Assembly: GCA_016859345.1 (NCBI GenBank)
Contig: CM029119.1
Location: 5,149,609 to 5,213,608, forward strand
Source of the DNA: Istiophorus platypterus
Lineage: Eukaryota; Chordata; Actinopteri; Istiophoriformes; Istiophoridae
Length of the DNA stretch: 64,000 bases
Direction of reading: 5' to 3'
In this document: one piece after another, positions 49,301 through 61,300 of the stretch
Layout of the letters: each line of letters begins with the position of its first letter
How positions within the stretch are numbered: position 1 is the first letter of the stretch
Program-made: the position numbers and the translations under genes
Notes under the pieces: generated by a model
Seen by the model: the letters and a program-made list of their open reading frames with translations, nothing else
Database searches by the model: none
Told to the model about the DNA's origin: nothing

Positions 49301-52300
49301 ATTTCTACATATTTGTTGACTTGTCGTCAGCTGACCTGCTCCACGCCTCCAGCCGGTCTTGACAAGAACTCTATAGTGGTACAACCCTGGTCGGCCACAC
49401 AGAGGGATCTGGCTCAGTCTCAGGCTGTCCAAGTGGTCCAGTTTATGGGCAATAAGCCCCACTAGCAAGTGAATCAGAACCAGGGCAGCACACACGATCC
49501 CCACCACCATGTTACGCATGGGACCACCTGACTGGAGGGATAAGACAAGGATGGAGGGAAAAAGGGAAAAGACTGTTGATGATTGTTCTCATTCTAATCC
49601 TCAGTTCTTTATTTTAAGCTCATTAGATATACTTATCTGTCAAAAGGTCAAAAAACACACACTAAATAACAGCTTGCGTAATGCTTTGTGTTCTTACATA
49701 CCGGAGGCAGTAGAACAACAGCCCCAGGATGAACAAACAGACTGGCCCCAAACATGGTGAGATGCTGGGTGAGACAGTGAGCAGTGCGGAGCGTGCTGCC
49801 CTCCAGTGGCTGTACACCCTCACTGCTCCAGCGCCTCTCCCTCACACTGTAGTACTGGCACACGGAGCTGAACACACACACTGACACATGGACGGGCCCG
49901 CCATCAAGCAGTGACGAGGTGAGAGCAACCGAGAGAGGCTGGTCCGATCCCTGCAGCCTGTTTTGGAATAAAATACAGTCGATTTTCGTTGTTAATCAAA
50001 ACGCATACCAAGTTAAAGTAAAGGGCGGCGACTCACAGTGGAGACAGAAAGACGGTTTCCTCCGAGGAGGTGGTTGGGGCGGAAAGAGTGAGAGCCCACT
50101 CTCTCTCAAGGGAATCCTGGGATGCATTAGCATGTGGCACTGTCGAGCTCACTTCTATCTTGACATGTCCCAAACTCACTGGAGTAGCTCCTAAAAATGC
50201 ATAATGCAGTTTGAAAACCGCCTTTTTGATTCATAATTCATGCAAAGACTCACAGACGTACAGCAAGGTTAATTAATAATCATGTAGGCGCTGCTTGATC
50301 GGCCTTAAAGATTGTTCACTCTCATTACTTTAGACATCTGAAACGTCATCTGTGCACCCCAACTTCCACTGCTTCCACTTCTGTTTAATTTATTAAAATA
50401 GATTCATACTTAAATGTATACTCAGGCGGTCATTGCTGTGTTGGAGATCGAAATGAGATAGGGCAGCACAATAGAGTTTAAACTTTATTCCAATTACATT
50501 TACTAAAAAAGAAAGGGAGGAGACTAGTCTGACCACTTTGACTTGTAGTGTATAGTGGGTTCAACTGAACAAGACTGATCTGTACAGTGAGACTGAAATA
50601 AACCGAGACGCTGCATGATGGAAAACCAAAACAACTGAGCTGAAAGACACTAAAAATTGCTGTAGTGCTGACAGCAACTGCAGAGTTTAGTTATAATTCT
50701 CTGTGTGTTTTTGTATGACACCCTTACACATTACACAAAGTTATTTGATCCATTGTTTATATAAAAATATTGGTTAGTGTTTTAAAGCCTCCATGTGTAT
50801 CATTGAAAAAAAAAAAAAAAAAAACAAATCACTGTACAAACAAAACAATCTGCTGTACCTGGGACCAGGCTGAAGTTGAAGGAGATGTATAAACCTGCAT
50901 TTTCATGGAGTCCATCCACAGCTTTTACTGTGAAATTCAAATGTCCTTTAGTTGGGAGTGTTACAGTAGGACATGTCCCGTTCCTGTTTTGACCTACTCT
51001 CTCATCTCCACCCTCATCCTGCCCCACAAGTACCTTGTGGGGCAGGATGACCCGTATGGCCTGTTCAGAGTCCAGATCCTTGATGGGTATGTGCTGACCT
51101 TGAGGTGTTGTTAACTCCATGGCAACCAGAGAGGTCGAAATTGGAGGGTCAGCCGCTCTCAGCATAGGGTTGGACTCGAGCACTCCGTCCATACCAAACA
51201 GCACCTGCACCACTTCAGACCTCTGACTCTTCAGATGAGCAGTGAGCGAGTTGGGGATATGAAACTGGCATAGGTGAGAGTTTTCTGATCCATCGGTTGA
51301 TGTGATGATCTGGTCTTCGTTATACTGGTTTGTCTGGTGAGTGCAGAGGAGGTCAGAGGGGTCTCCTTTGAAACCAACTGTACTGACATATGGGGTGGAG
51401 AGCAAAAGGGGTTCCTCGCCACGGACACGTGAATTCATCAGAGAGCGCGTTAAGGCTCCAGTGTGGGCCAGTGCCGACAGAGCCATAGTAGAAGCTGACT
51501 GCAGAGTGCTTGAGTTCACTGGGTGAAGACCAGAGGCACTGGCTAATTCAGACACAGCAGCCAAGGTGCTGCCTGGAAACACAGAGAACAGAACAATAAT
51601 CAGTTAGTCTGTCATGTCAGATCTCGGTCTGCATTTGACCATTTAATGCAGGAGGAGGTGGTTGACGAGCACCTATGACATTAAGGATGTTCCTTCCTGT
51701 TTCAAGAGCTGATAAAACACCAGGACTCATCTGTTCCTCTATCACGTGGATCATCTTCCCCACAGTGTCCAAAACCTTCTCTGGACAGCCTTTGCACACC
51801 AACTCTTTAGGAAAGGCCTGGAAGAAAAAAGAAAACAATCAACACAAGTAAAGCTGAAACTATGAATCACTTGAAAATGGGGGAAAAAGTTGTGTAGTTC
51901 TGGTGTGAAATGTCTTCCTGGTCCTCTCGGTCTCTTAATGTATGTAAGTTTATATGGATGAGCGCGAGCTTCCGTGGGAGAACAGTCTTAGCGGGGAAGC
52001 GGTCCATAACTTCCTCAATGTTCTTACTCTCAACAAACTCCAACAGCATCAGTAACATGTATCTTGGCACCTTAGGTACAGTGTAGCCCCTTAACGCAGA
52101 AATAAAAATCCATCTCAAAACTAAAGCAAAAGCTTGACATTTTCTTAAATATTCTAATTTGCTTTCATTCTTTAATGGTGAACTTAGATCCGTATTTGTC
52201 TGACCTGTACAAAGAACAAGCGTAGAAACAAAAATTTGCCATTTTACGAGGGCTAACCACAGAGACTTCAGGAAGCCACTGTGCCTGGTCAAGGAGCCTT

Positions 52301-55300
52301 TGTTCAGAGTTTTAAAAAGGAAATATAACATGTTAATCATTGAGTTTTAGAGTGGCTGGTAGGTGGATTTCGTTAGATTTGGACAGAGCCAGGCTAGCTG
52401 TTCACCTCTGTTTCTAGTCTTTGATACGGGAAAGGAATCAATCTTCTAATCTAAATCGCCACCATGAAAAAAGAATTTGCATATTTTCCAAATGCGAACT
52501 AGTCCTGTAATGTTTGAAATTCTCTTACTTTCTCTTTGACACATTACTGAGGTATTCTGTAATATTACTGGTATCACTGGGATGAGAAATGAGAGGGGAA
52601 AGAAAAGGGTTTTGCTCACTCACAGTGGACTGTGCCAACGCTGAGCTAATCAGATCAACATCCAGCACAGAGGACATGGGGAGAGAGGCCAGGGCTCGGG
52701 ACACATTTCCCCGGATCTCCCTCCTGTCCCTGAGCTCCCTAGCAGTCTGTCCAGACTCCATCTGCCGACAAGGTGAAACTCATTATTCATTATTTTGACA
52801 AGTGAAAATCTCATATCCGTGATTCTTATAATCCTTAGGTTTCCTGTGGTGGAGAAAAGCCGGTTAATTATAATCAGTTTTAAATGTCATGCACTGGAAT
52901 ATGTAAATATGACACTGACACACTACCTGATTGAGCTGGCTTGTAAGGGCAATGGAATATGGAATGATCTCCTGAGGGTTTCCATGTTGCACTAAAGCCC
53001 ACAGCTCCATCCGGCTCTTGTTTCTGAGCCATTGACTGGCTACTTCGTTCCTTGCAGGATTTTTAATTGTCAGTGTTCTAGATAGTGGAGGAATCTAAAA
53101 TAGTGAGTCCATAGAAACTTGACACAAACATCTGGCATGATGTGGGTTGCCCTAAAATGATTTTTTAACCTTTTATCAAATAAAGTGGCAGGTACAGCAC
53201 AAAAAACAGAGATGATTACTGGCTAGTTTGTGCCAGCTGCTGGAAATCTTGTTCTTTTTTACCTGTTCAGAGCGATGACCTTTGAGCCCAGATGGTTCTC
53301 TACAAACAAAGTGACCGTGATAAGTGACATTTGTTTTTCTGGCCCAGAACTTCCCATTGGAACCAGGCTGCCAAATGTTGAACGAGTACCCCTAGGAGAA
53401 GAAATTAAGACAAAGCTCAGACAAATCTTGATAAAAAGCTTCATTTTGACCAGAAGTAAATTAAAACCTTACTTTTAAATTAAAACCTTACTTCTTAATG
53501 AAGATGAAGAACACTATGTTTAAATGAACAGTTTTAAATTGAGGCCAGTATTCACCTGTACAGAGTGAGCATGGGACACATAGTGCTAATGGGCTGGCAT
53601 GGTGACACCTGGAAGGTATAGATCAGCTGAGAAGCCTCCTTTTCATCATCTTGCCATCCTGCCAAAGTAGAACAGATACGAGCAAGACACAGTCAAATAC
53701 AATAATACACAATTAACCATATTTGACCACTGGTACAACAGCAAATTAACTGAAGAAGCTGAACTGTTAAAAAAAAAAAAGCATTTACTCCACTAACTTG
53801 TCAAATACAGAACTGTAAAATGAACCAAAAACAAGGTAAAGAGAACGAATAAAAAATAAGAAAAAAAGATATTGATACAAGCTAAACCCAGTGGCACAAC
53901 TAATACCACATTGTTACCTGAGCAGTTATAGGTGACCACTGTCTCCAGCAGACGAATGTCTGACTCTGGACTCAGATTACACAGGCCTCCGTGCGGTGGG
54001 TTGTTGGGTAGTATAGTCTGGCTGGCACTTCCCCACTGACCTCTGCCAGGCTGGGATACGTTGAGGGTGAAGATATAACTCAGTCCTGGCTGGAGGACAC
54101 CTGAACGCACCACCAAGTTCGGTGAATATCTCCCTGTAGAGGTCATAATGTCATCGAGGTCAAGAATCGTGCCAGTCTGGTCTTCAGCGCTCCATTTGTA
54201 CTGTGAGAAGACACATACAAGAAACATAATGATATTACATTTTATTTTGTCTGTATAAGTATTTGTATATTTCTTGGTTTGCAGACAACAAGCCATCATA
54301 TTGTTAATTCATTTAACTAATTAAGCATTGCTTATTGAATATAAATTAAAATGTCTAATAACATTCTTTGAGTGGATATAAAACAAAATTTTAAAAAAAG
54401 AATAACGACAGAGACTGCAGCAGAGAGAGCAGAGTGTGTTTTCTCATCCCACTTGCAATACTACTTCCCATTAAAGGCCTTTACTTTCAACAGCGGTTTT
54501 TTCCCTACTAGTGCACTAATTAACAGAATTTTTTTAAAGAAATATTTGATGAAATTGAATTTACATTAAAATGACTTCATGTGTAAGTGTAAGCTTGTTT
54601 CAGAAACATTACCCGAGCCTGGTCATCACATTGTGTGCATTGTCCAGCAAGGATTATGGTAGTGGTGTAACTGATGTGGTGAGTGGAGGAGATGGCTGAG
54701 CAGGACACACATTCAACAGTCACAGGAAGCACAGGAGCTTCACGCACAGTTACCTAAAGAGAAGAGATCAGTGGGTGCTGTTGGTGCAGGACTGTACTGT
54801 GGTGTTAGTAAATCCAATTTTTTAAATACTCAGAGGAAAAACCCTGTGAAGCAAAATGTTGGTCTTTGGCTGAAAAGCTTTTTGCCTCTAAGGCAAGCTC
54901 TTCAATAATTACCCAAGTTTTCAAAACTATTCATTTACAAGAGATATTCACCTAAACATCATACAGCCTTCCTCAACTCAAGTGCTGGTACAGAGCAATA
55001 CAGTAAAGATAATTTGTAAGGTGATAAAAGAGTCGATAGGAAATGGGTAAGATTGCTTGTAATGCTCACCGTCTGGTTGACAGACACAGGGTTCCTCCCT
55101 GCCTTGTGTACAGTAAGGGTGAAAATGTAGATTGTGCCTGGGTGTAGCTGACTGCTGAGTACAGTCATTCTACTGCTGTTGCTCCCAGTGGACTGCTTTA
55201 CAAAATTAGACTCTGTTGAGTTCTGAGAATAAAAGACACATGAGTGTTAGTAATATGAAAAGTGTGTATAAAAGAATTAATGTTGACACTCTACTGCTTT

Positions 55301-58300
55301 CAAAATTAGTTTTCATTTCTAATGCAATTTCCTTATCCAACACATAACATTAACAAATAATATCACTTTTAATACTCTAAGGTTGCTGTAACATCAAAAG
55401 GCCGTCACCACTCTCATGATGGTCCATTGATACACCAGGGTATCCTCCACTCCAGGCTCCACATCAGGGTCTTGAGACTCAGATCCATCCAGGATGAGGT
55501 CACTGAGGCTGTGCCAGAGTTTGTGCGAGCCTCCCTTGATGACAGCTACCAGTGGGGAATGGACCACTGTGATGTTGGTGGTCCGTTGTACAAATACAGG
55601 AGTTCCCTGGAGTGAAACGGTGAATACAAGGCAATACTGTCCCACACTGAGAGTATGCTTTGGGAGTAAGAGAAAAGGTGAAGCTGCATCCACCCAACTC
55701 TTGAGAAGGACTTCATTTCTGGAGAAATTTACGTACCCATTGGTACAATCAGAACCTCTGAATATATCCCATCGGTAGATGGTCTTGTAAGTAGAGCAGT
55801 TAATGTCCACCCTGGCTTCAAAGTAATTCATTCTAGACCTGTAGATAGTAGGCTGGCTCTGGACTAGAGAAACCTGAGGGCTGGAACACAGGAGCTCTTC
55901 CACTTCCACGTCAAGGTGTGTGGACATGTGACTTACACTGTTGAGGACTTTGGCCATGACACTGTGTTTTCCAGTCTCATAATAAGTATGATTGACTACG
56001 CTCAAGTCTCTCACCAATGCTTCAGTGGAATTTCCAAAGTCCCAGAAGTATTTGACGTTGCTACCTCCATTCACTGTTGCAGAGAACTTGACATTGTGTC
56101 CAACAAATATTCTCTCTGAATGACAGACAAGCGTGATCTTCTTAATGGGCCACTCCACTGAAATGGTCTCACTTAGGTTCTTGGAGCAGACTCCATTGCT
56201 GGCTACCACACTAACAGACAATGGACCACTCTCCGATGGAGTAAAGATCACTTCTTGGCCAGTGAGCCATGTGGGCGTTGACCCCGCAAAGTGAAATATC
56301 CATGTGTAGTTAATCGGAAAACCACTTTGAACTTCGGCCTTGAAACTGATTCCTTTCAGAACCTCTACAACATTGGAACAACAATTTACAAGTCGTAGAC
56401 CTTGAATGCGCTCAGTGACCAGAATGCTGGAGGACACCTCGTCACTGCTCACCAGGTTCCAAGCTTTCACTGTAACTAGATTTCTTCCAGTCGGAAGGCT
56501 TGATGTGCTGCATTGCCCGTCAAAAATGCTCTGACTATGAAACCAGGCATTGTTTCTAAATGTTATAACAAAGCTAACGTTGCTCCCTTTGGAGATTGTT
56601 GGAATAAATGTAACTTCTCCTTCACTGCAGAGGGAAGCTTTGCTTATGTTCAGCAGAAGATCTTCAATTCCATCCTGGACTGTGACCCTGTGTGAAACCA
56701 TCTGCCAATTTATCCCATTGGAGACATTCAAAGACACCTGGTAGATGTCGGCATGTGTAAAAGTGTAGGTAAACGTCCGGTTAGTTGCATTAAAAAGGTT
56801 GGTTTTGGCGCCTCTAACTTTCCAGTCCCAGTGCAGATCACTACCCTTACGAATAAGCCCACGGAATGTAATGGCAACACTTGTATTGATATAAAATGGA
56901 TGTGTCCTTCCTTCAATTTCGAAGTCCACCTCTTGGACCCCCTCCTGTACTATAAACTTTTTGGTGTCATTACATTGGCTAAGGTCATTCTGAACAGAAA
57001 CTGTGACAAGACAATGTCCCAAGCTTGTAAAAGTGTAGATAAAAAAGGGTGAATCCGTCTGCATGGGGGATGGCTCGGAGTTTACAAACCAAAAGTACTG
57101 TAGATCTGACCCGGTAGCCATGGATACAGAAATATTTACCAATTTTTCCAATGCTACAATGTTTGATTGTGTTGTAATGCGTGCAATTGTTACACGCTCT
57201 ACTGCTACTAAAGAAACAAGGCTGGTGACCTCAGCCAACTTGTTTGAGGCTCTTAGCTGAACTGAGATCCCACCAGGGGTTTCAGCTAACAGATGAAAAA
57301 GCTCGCCATCACCAGAGATTTCTTGGCTCGCTCCGCTCTGTGCAGCAAGCCAGTGATAAGAGACATTGGAGCCTTTGGTGATTGAAGCAATAAATAGTAG
57401 TTCCTCTTGGGTTGGTATGTATTTCATTTTTGTCAGGCAGTGACATTCAATCTGAAGACCCTCTATTCTTTCAAAGACTTCAATTAAAATAGCTGCCTCC
57501 CTTCTACTCACCAAGTTCTGGGCTATAACCCCTACTTGATACACTCCTGGTTTGGAGAAAGCAAATCTAAACTGATAGGTCCCTTGTTGGGTTGAAGTTA
57601 TACCATCTAGAGTCCAGAAGTAGTTGGTGTTACTGATAGCACTACTCACTGCTGTGATAAGAGTCTCTTCTCCTACAACAGCATAAGGCTGGTTGGTATG
57701 AAGTGAAAGGTCTGGAATAGGAAGTAAAACATTCACTTTGAGGGTTGCAGATTCTCTGCTCACCTTGTTAGATGCTGTGGCAGTGATTGTGAAATAACCT
57801 GTCGAGGTAAAGACATGTGAAACATTTTGCTTCTGCTCCAAAGGAGAGCCATCTCCAAAGTCCCAGAGCACTGACACATTACTTCCAGTAATACCAGCAA
57901 CCCGGAATGATACTAACGTATTGACTCTCAGAGTGTCACTCTGGCTATCATGCGCCACAGACAGCCTACTCACAGGTTTTTGAATGGTGATGCTAGCTTT
58001 GGCTGTTTTGTTGCTGACCTTATTACTTGCCATTACTGACACCTCTTCAACACCTTCATCTTTAAAGACAAAACATTTCTGAGAGTTTGTCATCTTGGTC
58101 CTGGAACTAGAGGAATTGCTAAACCACTTAAATTGGTAGCCAGTCATCTGTTCAGGGGAAACTAACACCCTGACGCATGCCTCTTCTCCTACTGCTACAA
58201 CATCCTGTGATGACTGAACTGCCATGTTGGTTATTGGCGCTTCAACACAAATAGTTGTATTAAATGATAAGGATGTAAAAGAACTAAAAACAGTCAGGCT

Positions 58301-61300
58301 ACCATGAAAAATCCCTTGGCTTGGAAATGAATGCATGGCTGTGGACTGTCCTGTCACTATAGTCAAAGGTGATCCATCTCCAAACTGCCAATGGAAAATC
58401 AGAATGGAAATTTTCCCAGTCACCAGAGCTGTGAACTGTATGTCTTTTCCATTTATGACACATTCTGTAGGGAGAACTCCTCTGACAGCCAATCTATTGA
58501 CCTCTATCCTGATAGACTGATGAGCTTTGTTGACAGAATTGGAGACAGTTACAACTACTGTATAATTCCCTGGAGACTTATAGGTGTGGGAAATGGAACC
58601 GTCTGTAAGGTTTCCCTGGAGGGACCCATCACCAAAGTCAAAATCCCAGGTGAGACCTGTACCGGTGACAACTTTAGCTCGGAAATCTGTAGGAGAGCTT
58701 ACTTCACTGTTCTCATTGTAGCTAATGGTTAATCCAGAAATTTTCTCCATAACTTCCAAGATGATCCAGGCGGTCAGGGTACTAACAGTGTTGTTGGCAC
58801 TCAAGGTGACATTAAAAAGCCCAGCAGAACCAAAAGTGTGATGGACTTTAGGCTGGATGCCCTGAACAGCGTGGGAGCCATCGCCAAAGTCCCATATGTA
58901 GAGGACAGCATTAGTAGAGGGCTCTGAAGTGGCTTCCAGAAGAAGAGGATGTTTGACAAGAGGCACAGGGGGAGAAGAGGAAATGTGGATGTGACTTAAC
59001 TCAGGGCGGACAGTAATCTTTATGGATGCGTCAGTATTGTCATATTGGTTGGAAACTTGGACATGAAGTTCGTAGTCATCTGCAATGAACAAAAGAGTAA
59101 AATGAACTTTACTTTAATATACTGAATGATAAGAGTCTACCCCAGTCTAATTTTTGATGCTACCACCAGATGTCAATAAAACAGCTTTTAAAAATTCTAA
59201 GATGAATTTCAAGGACATATAAAAAAGGATGTAAATAAGGTTGAAAAAGATTTCCAATACACAGATCCCTGTTAAAATAACAGCAAAAAACTCTTTAACC
59301 AGCTATCTTAAGATATTTGCCTAAAGCCAAAATAATAAATCAAAAGATGCTAAAATCCCTCACAGAGCTGCAGGAAACTGTAGAGTTGGGTTATAACTTT
59401 CTGCAGCTCATCACTGTGTGTAACACTTTTCACACTACATCAAGAATTTGATCCACTCGTAGTTCAAAAACACTGATTTGTGCAGCTTTGATCGTTTGTT
59501 TGTGTGTTTACCTGGAATGAAATAGGTATAGTTCACTGAGTCATGGACATACACCTGCTTCTCTCCTCTCTCCACAAGCCCTTCTATGGTCTGATATGGA
59601 GCAGACTGGATGTGGTTCACCTTTCTACTGCCATCCCCAAAGTCCCACCTGTATACATATCACATGGAAATTTAGATTTACCAGACATAAAACTATGTCA
59701 CTGGCATGTTTCAGGTGGAATTCTTTGTTGTAAATAAGGGTACACAGTGTGCTTTCCTTTTGATTTTCTCTGAGAGTTATTTATGAAAAATTCATTGCCA
59801 TACCTGAAGGTGACAGGCAGGGAGATGTCGACTTTGACCCTGAGGGTGTAGAGATGTGTAGCATTCACAGCTACGACTTCGCTGACAAAGAGGAACTCGG
59901 GCTCAGTCGGTGGGGTCATTTCGTCAGCAGTTATGAAAATTTGCTGGCTCTGGGAGCTCACAGGGTTGGATGCTGTTACCTAGAATCAAGTTTATAGATT
60001 AGTTTGTTTCTTTTTGCCTTTTTATTTTTTTTTTACTCTTTATTGTAATGCTGAAATCAGATCCCAAAATTTCAGTCCAGTCATGCATCAAAATAAAAGT
60101 AGCTGAATAAATTTAACACAATAAGGATAATAAAGTTTCATACCCTGAGATTATATTCAGCAGGTTTCTTGAACACTACACTGTAAGATTCTCCTTCATA
60201 GGCGAACTTCTCCAGGTTATCAATAACCCATGTGAATTTTACTGAGGAACCACCTTCCACTTTGGCTGTAAATGACTACAACATAAAGACATAAAAATAA
60301 TTTAGATATTTCGGTCCGGATAAAAGTGATGGATTGACTGACTGACATTGCCATTTCTTGAGCCACGCTGCTAGCAATGCTACTAAATAATTTGGTCAAA
60401 TGTGCAAAATACACATGCTGTAAATTCCTTTTTCCATTCTCACCTGTGATGTGTCTACTAGCATCCTCAGGCGTCCATGTGGCTCAACACTAAGCCCTGT
60501 CACTGCCTTGTAGCCACAAACTTTCACACTCACACTCTGCACACTCTGAGAGCTTGCTGCATCCATCACACTGATGTTCAGTGTTTGAACCCCCAAGGAG
60601 GAAGACAAGAGATTAGCAGAGGAGAACCAGTCTTCAGGGGACTGTCTCTTACAGCCAGGCCAAGATGGAGCCACTTCTTCAGGGCAAGATGGAAAAAAGG
60701 GGACCCCGGTTTGGAGGACTGGCGCTGACCACGTGCTGCTAGCTTTCTGTCCAGAAAGGACCTTTACTACAATGAGTGTTGGGACATTGATTTGGACATG
60801 AATTTGATTCTTTTCATCCGGCAGGGGGTGGATGACATCAAGCCGAAATGTAGATCTTGCAGGACCTGTAGTCAGAGGCCTAATATCAGCAGCTGTGGTT
60901 ACCTCTGCACTGGTGCCAAAGATATCATCAAGCTCTGTAGCTCTGTGAAGATTGTCAATGTACAGCACCCTCAGATCACACACCACCCTGTCCACCCACT
61001 GGCCTCCTTGGGGCAATGAAGTAAGGCCTCCCTGCCACCAGCCCCCCCATTCTGCCCTCCTTAGAGACAGGTAACTCTGGCGCCAGGAGGAGTTCAGTGA
61101 AGCTTCATTGTTGAGGCAATGCAGGAAGGTTCCAGAGTCGCGAGTGTGTTGAATAGCCACAATATCGTCTGGGTACACGATGATTGCTGGATCTGGAAGA
61201 AGCAGCTGTTACAGAAAAAAACATGACAATGTAAAAGTATAATTTAATTTTATGTGCACTCAAACATTTTATGATTCATAATGTCTGTGGGAAAGGGTGA

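Noticed and set aside
53078..53093. The TTTTAG acceptor as start of the pkd1 exon ending at 52927
   Set aside because: It would put a stop in frame; the acceptor 16 bases further (TATCTAG) restores RTLTIKNPA and the correct phase.
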